This document shows positions 43,866 to 55,969 of a DNA stretch of 64,000 bases, piece after piece; within the stretch, counting starts at the first letter, position 1; each line of letters begins with the position of its first letter. The position numbers were made by a program, and so were the translations under genes. The notes under the pieces are model-generated. The model saw only the letters and a list, made by a program, of their open reading frames with translations. It was not told where the DNA came from and searched no databases. The DNA comes from Bromus sterilis (Eukaryota > Streptophyta > Magnoliopsida > Poales > Poaceae): NCBI GenBank assembly GCA_950022295.1, contig OX465598.1:5084001-5148000 (forward strand), written 5' to 3'.

Positions 43866-46800
43866 TTAGTCCAATTTCAGGGCCATTTAGCTCAAAATAA
43901 ATCATTCAATGCATGAAAAAGAGCAAATGAAGTCACAAAGGGTTGAAATTTTAGTATGTGGCTTTGAATGATGCATATTGAATGCACAAAAAGTCTTGAG
44001 TTCAAATAAGTTTAGAAAAATGAAATGTCTTTGTAACTGATGAGTTTTCGTCTGAAACCCTCGTCCTTCGAAAGAGATGGTCCAGTTTGTACACGAAGTG
44101 CATCCAGCTTTTGCCGTAACCCTCTAAACTTTTTCACACATGTTTTGTGGGTCAAATGATGATACCATGCCAAGTTTCAACCTTTTTTGAGTTTAGTTGT
44201 AGTGCTGTCCAATTTCAGGGTCATTTAGCTCAAAATAAATCATTAAATGGATGAAAAAGAGCAAATGAAGTCAGAAAGGTTTGAAATTTTAGTATGTGGC
44301 TTTGAATGATGCATATTTAATGCACCAAAAGTCTTGAGTTCAAAAAAGTTTAGACAAATGAAATGTCTTTGTAACAAATGAGTTTTCGACTGAAACCATT
44401 GTACTTCCAAAGAGATGGTCTAGTTTGTACACAAAGTTCATCCATATTTTGCCTTAACCCTCTCAACTTTTGCACACATGTTATGTGGGTCAAATGATCA
44501 TACCATGCCAATTTTCAACATTTTCTGAGTTTAGTTGTAGTGCTTTCCAATTTCAGGGTCATTTAGCCCAAAATAAATCATTAAATGCATGAAAAATAGC
44601 AAATGAAGTCAGAAAGGGTTGAAATTTTAGTATGTGGCTTTGAATAATGCATATTGAATGCACAAAAAGTCTTGAGTTCAAATAAGTTTAGAAAAATTAA
44701 ATGCCTTTGTAACAGATGAGTTTTCGTCTCAAACCCTCGTACTTCGAAAGAGATGGTCCAGTTTGTACACGAAGTGCATCCATCTTATGCCGTAACCCTC
44801 TAAACATTTGCACACATGTTATGTGGGTAAAATGATGATACCATGCCAAGTTTCAACCTTTTTTGAGTTTAGTTGTAGTGCTTTCCAATTTCAGGGTCAT
44901 TTTAGCCCAAAATAAATCATTAAATGCATGAAAAATAGCAAATAAAGTCAGAAAGGATTGACATTTTAGTATGTGGCTTTGAATGATGCATATTGAATGC
45001 ACAAAAAGTCTTGAGTTCAAATAAGTTTAGAAAAATGAAATGTCTTTGTAACAGATGAGTTTTCGTCTGAAACCCTTGTACTTCGAAAGAGATGGTCTAG
45101 TTTGTACACGAAGTTCATCCATCTTTCGTCGTAACCCTCTCAACTTTTGCACACATGTTATGTGGGTCAAATGATCATACCATGCCAATTTTCAACATTT
45201 TCTGAGTTTAGTTGTAGTGCTTTCCAATTTCAGGGTCATTTAGCCCAAAATAAATCATTAAATGCATGAAAAATAGCAAATGAAGTCAGAAAGGGTTGAA
45301 ATTTTAGTATGTGGCTTTGAATGATGCATATTGAATGCACAAAAAGTCTTGAGTTCAAATAAGTTTAGAAAAATTAAATGCCTTTGTAACAGATGAGTTT
45401 TCGTCTCAAACCCTCGTACTTCGAAAGAGATGGTCCAGTTTGTACACGAAGTGCATCCATCTTTTGCCGTAACCCTCTAAACATTTGCACACATGTTATG
45501 TGGGTAAAATGATGATACCATGCCAAGTTTCAACCTTTTTTGAGTTTAGTTATAGTGCTTTCCAATTTCAGGGTCATTTTAGCCCAAAATAAATCATTAA
45601 ATGCATGAAAAATAGCAAATAAAGTCAGAAAGGGTTGAAATTTTAGTATGTGGCTTTGAATGATGCATATTGAATGCACAAAAAGTCTTGAGTTCAAATA
45701 AGTTTAGAAAAATGAAATGTCTTTGTAACAGATGAGTTTTCGTCTGAACCATTGTACTTCGAAAGAGATGGTCTAGTTTGTACACGAAGTTCATCCATCT
45801 TTCGTCGTAACCCTCTCAACTTTTGCACACATGTTATGTGGGTCAAATGATCATACCATGCCAATTTTCAACATTTTCTGAGTTTAGTGGTAGTGCTTTC
45901 CAATTTCAGAGTCATTTAGCCCAAAATAAATCCTTAAATGCATGAAAAATAGCAAATGAAGTCAGAAAGGGTTGAAATTTTAGTATGTGGCTTTGAATGA
46001 TGCATATTGAATGCACAAAAAGTCTTGAGTTCAAATAAATTTAGAAAAATGAAATTCCTTTGTAACAGACGATTTTCGTCTGAAACCCTCGTACTTCGAA
46101 AGAGATGGTCCAGTTTGTACACGAAGTTCATCCAGCTTTTGCCGTAAGCCTCTCAAATTTTGAACACATGTTATTTGGGTCAAATGATGATACCATGTCA
46201 AGTTTCAACCTTTTATGAGTTTAGTTGTAGTGCTTTCCAATTTCAGGGTCATTTTAGCGCAAAATAAATCATTAAATGCATGAAAAATAGCAAATGAAGT
46301 CAGAATGGGTTGAAATTTTAGTATTTGGCTTTGAATGATACATATTGAATGCACAAAAAGTCTTGAGTTAAAATAAGTTTAGAAAAATGAAATGCCTTTG
46401 TAACAGATGAGTTTTCGTTTGAGACCGTCGTACTTCGAAAGAGATCGTCTAGTTTGTACACGAAGTTCATCAAGATTTTGCCGTAACCCTCTCAACTTTT
46501 GCACACATGTTATGTAGGTCAAATGATGATATCATGCCAATTTTCAACCTTTTCTGAGTTTAGTTGTAGTGTTTTCCAATTTTAGGGTCATTTAGCCCAA
46601 AATAAATCATGAAATGCATGAAAAATTGCAAATGAAGTCAGAAAGGGTTGAAATTTTAGTATGTGGATTTGAATGACGCATATTGAATGAAAAAAAAGTC
46701 TTGATTTGAAATAAGTTTAGAAAAATGAAATTCCTTTGTAACAGACGAGTTTTCGTCTGAAACCCTCGTACTTCGAAAGAGATGGTCCAGTTTGTACACG

Positions 46801-47195
46801 AAGATCATCCAGCTTTTGCCGTAACCCTCTCAACTTTTGAACACATGTTATGTGGGTCAAATGATGATACCATGCCAAGTTTCAACCTTTTCTGAGTTTA
46901 GTTGTAGTGCTTTCCAATTTCAGGGTCATTTAGCCAAAATAAATCATTAAATGCATGAAAAATAGCAAATGAAGTCAGAAAGGTTTGAAAATTTAGTATA
47001 TGGATTTGAATGATGCATATGGAATGCACAAATAGTCTTGAGTTCAAATAAGTTTAGAAAAATGAAATGCCTTTGTAACAGATGAGTTTTCGTCTGAAAC
47101 CCTTGTACTACAAAAGAGATGGTCCAGTCTGTACACGAAGGGCATCCTACTTTTGCCGTAACCCTCTCAACTTTTGCACACATGTTATGTGGGTA
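43866..47195 (-). repeat. Afa/pAs1-type satellite, ~9.8 copies with a dimeric higher-order repeat
   Basis: The anchor GAT(G/C)ATACCATGCCAA occurs with steps of 337-339 bp (44161, 44499, 44837, 45176, 45514, 45852, 46189, 46528, 46866). Units with GATCATACC alternate with units carrying GGTAAAATGATGATACC between 44499 and 45852, forming two nearly identical ~676-bp dimers. Confidence 0.88.
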
Positions 47196-47201
47196 AAAAA
47201 A

Positions 47202-47780
47202 CTACTCCTCATCTTCGGAGAAATCGTCTTTGGTGACGGAGCTGATGTCATCCTCCAGCGCTATCCAGCGGGGGTCACCGACGGGCCAGTTGGCGGCGCC
47301 TCTCACCAGTTCCTCCTCCGCCATCGCCTTGGCCGCCCGCCGCTCCTCCCGCCATTCACGACGCTCCTGTCGCCGCTCCACGCTCTCGTCCACCAGCCTC
47401 GTCCAGTGTTCCGCCTCCTCCGAGGCTTCACGGGGATGGCTCGCGTACCAATCTTGCATGGCACGCTGGTCCTGCTCCGAGGCGAGGCCGAGCACCGCTC
47501 GTCGACGATGGAGGCGGTGGTCCTCTTCAGTGAGGAGGAGCGGCAGATCTGCCATGTCCTCCGCCTCTTCCAACCTGCGATAGTGGCGGTTATTCATCTC
47601 CGCGCGCGGCCGGCCGAGTCTCCATGCCGCAACGTCGTATGCGCGGGCGGCTAAATATTCATGCCAGAACCTGCCGAGACACAGATGCTCATTGTTGGCG
47701 CAAGTGATCACCGCCATGAATGTGCCGTCCGAGCGCCCGCGGACGCCATGGTAACTTGGCGGGCGGCGGCGGGGCGGCAT
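47202..47780 (-). CDS. AP2/ERF-like protein carried by CACTA B
   Basis: An intact 192-codon ORF, the same length and frame as 15552-16130, with about 87% residue identity by eye. The AP2-like segment reads YHGVRGRSDGTFMAVIT, CLGRFWHEYLAARAYDVAAW and GRPRAEMNN. The Arg/Glu-rich helix and acidic tail (SVTKDDFSEDEE) are kept. Unlike copy A, the stop codon lies only ~6 bp from the Afa array, so the 3' flank has been replaced by satellite. Most differences are single substitutions and none shift the frame. DNA-binding function is inferred from the family only. The gene is transcribed toward the CACTA end, as in copy A. Confidence 0.75.
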   Translation of the reverse strand: MPPRRRPPSYHGVRGRSDGTFMAVITCANNEHLCLGRFWHEYLAARAYDVAAWRLGRPRAEMNNRHYRRLEEAEDMADLPLLLTEEDHRLHRRRAVLGLASEQDQRAMQDWYASHPREASEEAEHWTRLVDESVERRQERREWREERRAAKAMAEEELVRGAANWPVGDPRWIALEDDISSVTKDDFSEDEE

Positions 47781-47884
47781 GGTGGCGGTGGCGCGGAAGG
47801 GGAAAGAGTGCACGAGAAAAGAACTAGTGGCGACCGGCGTTGGGTGGAGTCCTCTTCCACGCACTTTTAACCGTACACGATTCA

Positions 47885-48100
47885 GAATCCAACCAATCAG
47901 GAAGAAGCACACGGATCGCGTGTTTCTTTCAAGCGCTTGTGAGTCGTTGGATCAGGCTTCTGAGCCGTTGGATCCAACCAATCAGGAAGAAGCACACGGA
48001 TTGCGTGTTTTTTTCAAGCGCTTGTGAGTCGTTGGATCAGGCTTGTAAGCCGTTGGATCAGGCTTGTCGTTGCCTATATATATAGCCCACCTCTAGGACA
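47885..48100 (-). repeat. GATCCAACG spacer, single copy in CACTA B
   Basis: Inverted counterpart of 13085-13264 and 15237-15440. Here there is no satellite array on the inner side of the AP2-like ORF; the sequence passes directly from CCACCTCTAGGACATG to the next subterminal block. Confidence 0.75.
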
Positions 48101-49839
48101 TGTTCGACAGTCGGTTCATCGGTCGAATACAAACCATTCTGATTTGCCTGCATACGTTCGACGGTGCATTTGATATGCTTGCACTCATGAGCCACCGTCG
48201 GGATGTATGCAGGAGAAATCGTGTGTTTTGTTGATCTTATATATATCTAGCTAGAAATCTTTCACTTCATCGACCAAATACAAATAATTCGGATTCCCTG
48301 CATACGTCCGACGGTACATTTGATATGCTTGCACTCATGAGCCACCGTCGGGCTCTATGCAGGGGAAAGCTTGTGTTTCGTTTGATTGGAAAACAAAAAC
48401 AAAAAAGTATAGCAATTTCATTATAGGACGTCAACGGAAGAATACTCCATATCTTGTACTCTGTCAAGGCAAATTTCAGACGGTCCTCGCCTGGTTGACA
48501 GATTCGGCAAGTCTACCGACCAGGCGTGGACCGTCTTAAATACCCATACGGGATTTTCGTCCCATATAGGTTTTCAGACGGTCCACGCCTCGTGGGCACA
48601 TCTGGCAAATCTTCCAACCAACCGAGGTCCGTCCGAATTTCTCCCGGATAGCGTACTGGATACAGATGAATTTCTCCGTGTACGGCCTTTAGTGAACTTG
48701 TTATGCTACGATAAGTCCACGCGGACCTATGCTTATAAACAGGTCTAACTCCACTTTAGTACCTTTAGTTGCTGGTACTAATTTTAGTTGCTTACAGGGG
48801 ACCTTTAGTACCGGTTCTGGGCACCAACCAGTACTAAAGGGTTAGTTAGTGGTTAATTACGGTGTGAGAGGCCTTTAATAACGGTTGGAGGAACCAACCG
48901 GGACTAAAGGTCCTTTTTCAGAGAAAAATAATGCCACCTACAGGGCTGACACAGCCTGGATACGACTAGAAACCACTAATGGGCCAGGATCCAGGCCCGC
49001 AGCAGGCCCCGAAGGCCCACAGGCAAGCAGTAACAGTGTAGGCCTGAAAGCCTGTGGTTGAGATGAGCTCGAAGTGGTACGCGCATCAATGCATTCAATG
49101 GACACTACGGGACGGTGGGCATACCCCGACGGCCGGCAACCATCGGCGTAGGGCCATAAGCCGTCGGGCTAGGCCTACGCCGACGGCTGCCGTCGGCGTA
49201 TAGCCATCGGGCCAGGTTTTTCTCGGGTTTGCCCTAGAAGCCGTCGACGTAGCGGTAGCCGTCGGCGTAGAGGCCTAAAGCGACGGCTCGCCGCGGCCGT
49301 CGGCGTCGAGGCCGTCAGTGTACGCCATGTGGGCCCCACGCAGGGCCTAACGGCCGTTAGGGTTGGTTGGACGCTACGCTTGCCGCCAGAAAGGACATGT
49401 GGCAGAGCCACAACGCGTCTGGTAATAGGGCTACGCCGACGGCTTGGCCGTCGGCGTAGGCCCCCGTCCAGTGATGCCACGCGGCAGCACCTAACCGTAT
49501 CTGGGCGACGGGTCTACGCCGACGGCTAGGCCGTCGGCGTAGGCTGTGCCATTTGGTATAGGGCAAGGCCTACGCCGACGTCCACTGACATGTTTTTTCT
49601 TTGTTTTCATTTCTGGTTCATTTCCTTCATATTTTAAATTCTCATAAGCATATATGCATTATAGTATTCATACCCAGATCAGAGCCAAGCATTATAGGAA
49701 TTTATATTACACATGCACATGGACACAAGCATTTATACATCGTATCCATACATAGCATAAGAAGAAGAAACATCGTATCCATACATAGCATACGTATCCA
49801 TACATAACATCCAAAGGGTCCAGTCCCAGAGGCTCCCGT

Positions 49840-51733
49840 TCCCTACACGTTTGAGCAATAGTTAGAAACCGCCAAGGCACATGAAAGTGGTATTAACTGA
49901 TTGGGCAAGTAAATTACCGGGGTTAAGCCGGTGTAGTAGAAGTTCTGGGCAAACTCTTCCTTCGATACAAAATCTGGCTTAAGCCCGGCTCGAGGAGGTC
50001 GTGGAGGTATATCGACGAGCACTCCCGTAAGCCGAGCACTCTCTTGAGCCTGCAAGATAGTTAACATGTCAGGCATTGCACAAAAGTATGAAAATTGAGA
50101 CTTGTCATCTTTTGAAAAAAAGAAAGGTTGGAACTTACATCTTATTTTGCCTCTTTCCATGCCTCGTGTACTTCTGCTCTCTGTCTCCACTACGCAAGGT
50201 CCACCAAATAGGCGTCGTTGTGGGCCTTGTAGGCCGCCTCAAAAGCAGCCTACAATTACAAAAATTGAACCATCTCATCAACTAAGCCACTGAGGAAGTA
50301 GTATTGTCACAGAAAGGATGAAAATGAGAGAAACTTACATCGTAGCCAGTCTGTGAAGGCCGTCGTCGAGGAGGCGGTGCGGGGTCGTCGGGACCGAGGG
50401 TAGCCTTGATCCGCGTGAGGCTCAAAGTCGGAGTGCGCGGGGTCATCTTATCCATAACGCGCAGACGGCCGTGCTGAAGGCCTCCCCCAGACACGACCAA
50501 CGCTGTGGGGTCGGGTTCCGCACTTCTAGGGTCGTCCAACTCCGGATTAAAAGCGATTATCGCCTCGAGATAGTTAGCACCATCCTCCTGGGCAGTGCCG
50601 ACGTACTCGGGAAGCTGAGGCTGAGGCTGGGAGAGATCGGGCGCATTCATCCTCATCGAGTCCCATGAATCATATGAGCTGACAAGCCTCCCTAGTTTCC
50701 CCTCCTGCATCGCCAAAGACATTTTATGAGTACCAAGTAGGAACATGCATGAGGGGAAATAAATGCAGGTTGTTCCATGTATGTGTATACCAGCTTGGCC
50801 TTGTAGCGCTCACTGCCGAGGTTTCCAGCCCGATGTGTCTCCCCGCTGCCGCGGTTCGCCTTATTCCGCTGGCTCAAGGCGTTCCACTCCTCGTCTTCCC
50901 CACGCCACCTCGCAGTCAACGCCCTCCATGCCTCCTCCTTGCCATAGGCCCAATCGGGCCTAACCTGAAAAATCAATACTCATGTGAAGAACAGATGATG
51001 CAATTGCAACTTAGCATCAACATAGAATCTCATCGACAATTTACTTACCTCGTCGTACTGTTCCGCGCTCATCGTCGAGCGTGACTTGACATTCTCGTGC
51101 TTCGGCGATGGCTTGCCCGATTTCGCCGTGTTGTATTGACTCCTGGCGGTATGACCATGGTTATTGAACTGCTGATTAGTCAACCTCTTACAATGAGCCT
51201 GCAGAGTCTTGTTCGCCGTCTCCTGGTGCTCCGGAGCCACCCTATAGAATCTCTGAAATCATGCATAAAAAAAGTGTGGGATTCATGAGTTACCATGGCG
51301 GGGTCATCAACTATGAACAAAAACAGTGTGAAGAGTCATGATTTTGCCTTACCCAAAACTTGTTGATCACGGCGTCAGAAGCTTTCCCGTAGGGGGGACA
51401 ATCTGCGAGCTCGTAGTGTCTCCAAAGCGTGGCTAGCTTCCTCTCGCCTTTGTCTGTGGTGTAGAAGCCCGTCCAAAACTTCCTAATGATAGCTCCAAGC
51501 ATGCAGCCAGGGACTCGGGTCCCCGCAGGATGAAGCCAATTGCTGCACAAGAATCAAACATTAGTACATGCCAAGTTGGTATCAACGAAATGAAACTATA
51601 GCCACTTACTCGGTTCTGGTAGGTTCAATGAGGGTCCGAGCCTCCGGGGCAGGCTCCTCCTTAGGGACTTTTGTTTCCCCACGAACCTTTGCCTTCTTCG
51701 TCGACGCACTCGATGGCCCCAACTCCTGCTGTG
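49840..51733 (-). pseudogene. TNP1-like gene of CACTA C (multi-exon)
   Basis: Minus-strand exons in order: from about 51733 (MVTAQQELGPSSASTKKAKV), 51545-51350 (NWLHPAGTRVPGCMLGAIIR, FWTGFYT, LWRHYELADCPPYGKASD), 51255-51050 (EHQETANKTLQAHCKRLTNQ, QYNTAKSGKPSPKHENVKSR), 50970-50785 (RPDWAYGKEEAWRALTARW, NRGSGETHRAGNLGSERYK), 50705-50340 (acidic and proline-rich linker with PPPRRRPSQTGYD), and a tail to about 49900. GT-AG borders fit several joins, for example GTAAGTGGC after RTLIEPTRTE. The pattern of a TGF.T/K..A..LW region followed by the NKANRGSGETHRAG motif is that of grass CACTA TNP1 (Transposase_24-like). No frameshift is obvious, but I could not confirm every splice. Confidence 0.65.
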
Positions 51734-52034
51734 CAGTCACCATCTCCTTGTCTCGAGACTCCGCTTCCAAGTCTCGAGAGTTCATCTCCTCGTCTAGAGA
51801 CTCCCTCTGCCTTCTTTATCCCGAGGCTGGGAGTGATGACGAGTATTAGTATTTATTTTCATCTTAATTGCATTGCGTCTTTATGCTTCTTAATTGCATT
51901 GCGTCTTTATGCTTGTCTGATCTTGTATTGATGATGATGTATGGAGGTGCCGCGAGGGCTTTGGTGGAGAGAGATCTGTCTAGTTCTATGCGTGGGGGTT
52001 GAGAGCTTGTCTAGAGAGGTGCCCCTGCCTCGCT

Positions 52035-52229
52035 TTATATTGATAACCAGGTAGGGATTTACACGAGTCCTAGTTGACTACAATTAGGAGTCCTTGTCTT
52101 GCGCCTCAAGTCTTCGGCTTCACGTCTTATTCCATTATGTCAGTGTCCACGAGTGGGCCTCTGGTGGGCCGCCAGCCATGACACGCACCAGGTACCCGCA
52201 CGTAGAGGAGTCGTGGGGTCACCCCCTCG
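52035..52229. other. Unassigned intergenic part of CACTA C
   Basis: Between TNP1-like and TNP2-like genes; no ORF recognised. Confidence 0.3.
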
Positions 52230-52892
52230 TCACTCATCATTGACATGTGCCTTGTTGAGCATCTCTATGTCACTTATATCCGTGACTATCTCACCACGGG
52301 TGTGTGCATCGTTCTCGAGGTCCTCAAGACCTTCTAAGCCAAAGTCCCCAAAGTTCTCTTGCTCTTTATAGAAAATTCCCTCGTATGTTTGAGGGTTAAT
52401 GTTGTTGTAATCGTCCTCGGAGGGCATGGGTAGTTTACCACGTGGCGATACCTGGTACACGACTTCCCAGCCCTGGAGGTATTCTTTCTGGCATGGGTAG
52501 GGCAAGTAATAAACTTGCTTCGCTTGGTGAGCCACAACAAAGACATCGGATCCGCTATAGGTGGTTGAAGGCCTAATGGAAGGGGTATTTTTCTGTCCAT
52601 CGTGTGGATCGAACCAGTGGCATCTGAACACAACGAGCTTGAGTTCTACGGGCCCATTATTGAACGTCAGCTCGTATACGTTCTGCAACCTTCCGTAGTA
52701 ATCAAAGTCATCTTGTCCCTTGGTGAAGACCCCGGTATTGAAAGTTTTTGCACCCGGGCGACTATTTTGGTGGCCCTATGTATGAAAGCGATACCCATTC
52801 ACATCATACTTCTCATACATCTTGACTTTACTATTAAAACCCTGAGAGACACATCTCAACTCATCCGACATCATCACTGTGGGATCAGCTCC
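52230..52892 (-). pseudogene. TNP2 C-terminal fragment (DUF4216-like) with one stop
   Basis: Minus strand from a splice acceptor near 52892: LRCVSQGFNSKVKMYEKYDV, NGYRFHT, a TAG at 52778-52776, then GHQNSRPGAKTFNTGVF, FDYYGRLQNVYELTF, VVFRCHWFDP, VFVVAHQAKQVYYLPYP. This is the region following the transposase core in plant CACTA TNP2 proteins. The catalytic part should lie to the right, beyond the LTR insertion at 52946. TGA at 52230 follows AHVNDE. Confidence 0.8.
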
Positions 52893-52945
52893 CTACAAGT
52901 TTAGTATGAATCGTGCATTAGTTACGTGTAATAAGAGGGCCAAGT

Positions 52946-54498
52946 TGTTGGGAAATGTAGTAGAAAACAAAAAATTTCGTGCCTACGAATTAAGATCCCA
53001 TGATCATCCAAGAAAGATGGCATACAAGGTTTAGGCCATTGCTCACCAACGGTTGCAGCAGAACAAGAGTTGATGAAGCGGGTGGAAGTAGATCTCATGA
53101 TGCGTCTCACGATCCGTCCCGCGATCTATCCCACGAACAAATCCCTCGAGCAATTCCCTCGAACAGATCTCCGAGGAAGAAGAAGAAGAAAAAGTTCCTC
53201 GAAGAAGGATCAAAGTTATGATCCCTCTACCGGTATCCACATATCCCGTAGCAGCAATCCAGCAGCGCTCCGCCGTCCAGAGAAGAACGCCACCGAGAAA
53301 ACTAGAGGGAGAAAACACTAACGGATTCCGATCTAGAACAGCGTCTAAACCGGGGTCTAATTGTGGGGCAACGGGGTTTAGAGGGAGGGAGGGTGGCGCA
53401 TAGGCCTTGGGGATCAAGTGTGTTGCGCCCCCATCCCCTCCCCTCATTATATAGGTGGCAGGAGGGCCCTTGGCCGAAATAAGGGGTGGTGGAGTCCCCC
53501 TGGGACTCCTCCTCCCAAAGGGAGACCTTCCCACCAGGGAGTCTGAGTCCAAGGAGGAGTACTCCTCCCACATGTGGCGCCCCCACCACAAAAATTTCGG
53601 CCAGCCCCTTGGGGTGCCTTGCCCCCCAAGTCTAAGGGTGGTGGGGCGCATATGGTACTATCCGGAACCTTGTGGAACCTTCTGGAAGCTTCCAGAACCT
53701 TCCATGACCTTCCAGGACCCGTCGGGACCATTCTCGGCCATTCCGGGGCCTTCCGGGATGGTTTCGGGACATTCCGGAACCTTCTGGAACACTTCCAAGA
53801 CCTTCCGGGACCGTTTTCGGACGTTCCAGAACTATCTGGGTAGGTTCCGGGACGATCCGGGTTACGGTCTAGCCTGCCCGATGCCCTGCGTCGGTTCGTC
53901 GGTCGTTTTCGGGACGTCCACCGATTAACCGTAAACTATTCCGGTTGATCCAGGACTTCCCCAGTACCATTCTCATATGTTCCAGAACCACCTGGGACTA
54001 TTCCAGAGTTATCCGGACATATCTTTAAATACCCAGAATTTCTTCTGGTGCCCTTATGAACAATTCCATAAATACCCGGAACTACTTCCGGTGCCCGTAT
54101 AAACTATTATGTTTTGCCTCCACTAAACCTTCTACCATTCCAGTATTCTAACAGACTACTACTCGTTAAGTGTGTGACCCAATAGGTTCGGTATAATGCG
54201 GACATGACTCAGAACATCTTCCGGACATAGGTCAACAGCCTTTTGTCAATAGCCAATAATCAACAGCGGAGCCATGGACACCCATACTCGTTGACTCCCG
54301 CACATACACGAAGAAACTTCGAGTGAACCATTATGTTTAGTCATGTACCATTCCCTTTGCTTCGTGATATATGACAAAGTTAGAGGAGAGAATTTTGGCA
54401 CCCATGTGTAACAACTTCTTGAACACAAGCCACTCGTTATCCTCTTTGCTCGTTTGTCCCTTTTCTCATTATCGTATTCCGGTATCCCCGTGACTGAA
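52946..54498. mobile_element. LTR sequence inserted into CACTA C
   Basis: Starts TGTTGGGAAATGTAGTAG with CAAGT (52941-52945) as candidate 5-bp duplication. Rich in GGAACCTTCCGGAA-type words at 53660-53860 and then AT-richer. The style is that of long Triticeae Gypsy LTRs; I do not name the family. It is interrupted at 54499 by the next element, so its other end is not visible. ORFs inside are not convincing. Confidence 0.6.
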
Positions 54499-55882
54499 TG
54501 ATACGTCTCAAACGTATCTACTTTTCCAAACACTTTTGCTATTGTTTTGCCCTCATTCTTGCATGATTTGGACGAAACTAACCTGGACTAACGTTGTTTT
54601 CAGCAGAGCTGCCTGTATGGTTTATTTGTGCGCAGGAAAATGGATTTTTAGACGTCCCAGAAAATTCCCACAAAATTACCTGAAAATCCACGCACCCGAA
54701 GGAGCCAGATGCCAGAAGTGGGACCAGAGGGGAGCCCTGGGGGCCCCAGGCGCCCCCCTGGCGCGGCCAGGGGTGGGGCCGCGCCCTCAGGCCGCCTGGG
54801 CTGCTCCCCCCTCCTCTGGTGCCCTACCGAGACTCCTATTTATCCCGTGACGAGAAAACCCCAGAACAGAAGTCGTTTTCCTAGTTTCCGTCGCGGAGCC
54901 GCCGCCACCCTCTGTTCTTTTGCGGGAGGGCTAAGCTGGAGGCTGATTTGGCCTCCGGAGAGGGGAGATGGTCGCCATCGTCATCATCATCGCCACTCCA
55001 TCCATCCTCCATGACTTCTCTTCATATGTGTGAGTAATTCCCTGCTGTAGGCAAAGGGGATGGTAGGGATTGGATGAGTTTAATCATGTAATAGTTCGTC
55101 AGATTGTTGGGGGCATGTTGCCTATCATCTACTTTGGTGTTTATCATCTTTGCTACAATTCATTGTTCTTAATGCTTGTCACTTTGGGCCCGAGTGCCAT
55201 GTTTTCAGATCTAAACCCTATGTGTTTTCATGTATATATTTGTGTTCTAGATCCTATCTATGAGTTGTATGCACCTATTATGGCCCGGAACCGGCGATCC
55301 CAAAGGTGACAGCTTGGGACACCAAAGGGGACGGTCCATAATTTGAGGATTCCATGTATCCATTGAGTTTATTGCTTTGTTCCGGTGCTCTTTGACAGGA
55401 GCACCTTAATCTGCATAAGTTCCTTTTGGCCCCATTCGTAGCGGGATGGTAGGACAAAAGATGTTGTGCAAGTTCTTATTGCAAGCACGCACAACTACCT
55501 ACGGGATACATGCCTATTGTTTGATATTTTCCTAGATGATCATTGCTTTTCTGTGTGCCTTGCCCCGTGTTAGAATCTATTATATGTTTACTCTCATCCA
55601 TGCAGCGCCCAACCGTCCATCTCCCTAGCATACAGTGTTTTCAATCCTGCTGGTTATTAGTTGTTACCTTTTGCTATTTACTTTTGCTGTTGCTATCATC
55701 ACTATCATATTATCGTTACCACTTATCTATCGTTGCAAGCAAGTATATTTCAGGTGCGGTTGAATTGACAACTCAACTGTTAAAGCTTATAAATACTATT
55801 TGGCTCCCCGTGTGTCGAATCAATAAATTGGGTTAACTTACCCGCGAAGACTATCTCGATCCCTTACGCCTGTGGGGCATCA
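54499..55882 (+). repeat. 5' LTR of the Gypsy element (~1.38 kb)
   Basis: From TGATACGTCTC to GGGGCATCA; the right border is set by CA before the primer site. It includes a GC-rich block (54720-54830) and TATTTATCCC near 54836. Confidence 0.65.
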
Positions 55883-55894
55883 AGCAGCGTTTTC

Positions 55895-55912
55895 TGGCGC
55901 CGTTGCCGGGGA
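55895..55912 (+). promoter_or_regulatory. Primer-binding site, tRNA-Asp type
   Basis: TGGCGCCGTTGCCGGGGA, as in Athila/Tat Gypsy elements. Confidence 0.9.
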
Positions 55913-55969
55913 GCATAGAAATATTTACAAGTCTACTTGAAGTATCCTGCCTGCTGCATATTATCCGCT

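Larger units (their letters stand above)
43601..49102. mobile_element. CACTA transposon B, left part (inverted relative to A)
   Basis: The left end CACTAGTAGAAATCAAGG matches the reverse complement of the right end of CACTA A, as do the subterminal repeats beyond it (GGCTTTGGTTCAGGCCTCTCC). Candidate TSD AGT at 43598-43600. It continues through an Afa array, the AP2-like ORF, the GATCCAACG spacer and subterminal repeats to GATGCGCGTA-type sequence near 49085, then is cut by CACTA C at 49103. The right end is not in the window. Confidence 0.85.
49103..52945. mobile_element. CACTA transposon C, left part
   Basis: The left end CACTACGGGACGGTGGGC (candidate TSD GGA at 49100-49102) is followed to ~49580 by repeated CTACGCCGACGGC / GCCGTCGGCGTAG motifs. 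TNP1-like and TNP2-like genes follow on the minus strand. It is inserted into CACTA B and itself interrupted at 52946. The right end is outside the window. Confidence 0.85.

Noticed and set aside
53043..53928. ORFs in the LTR sequence as host genes
   Set aside because: Overlapping frames on both strands in CCTTCCGGAA-rich LTR sequence; no domain.
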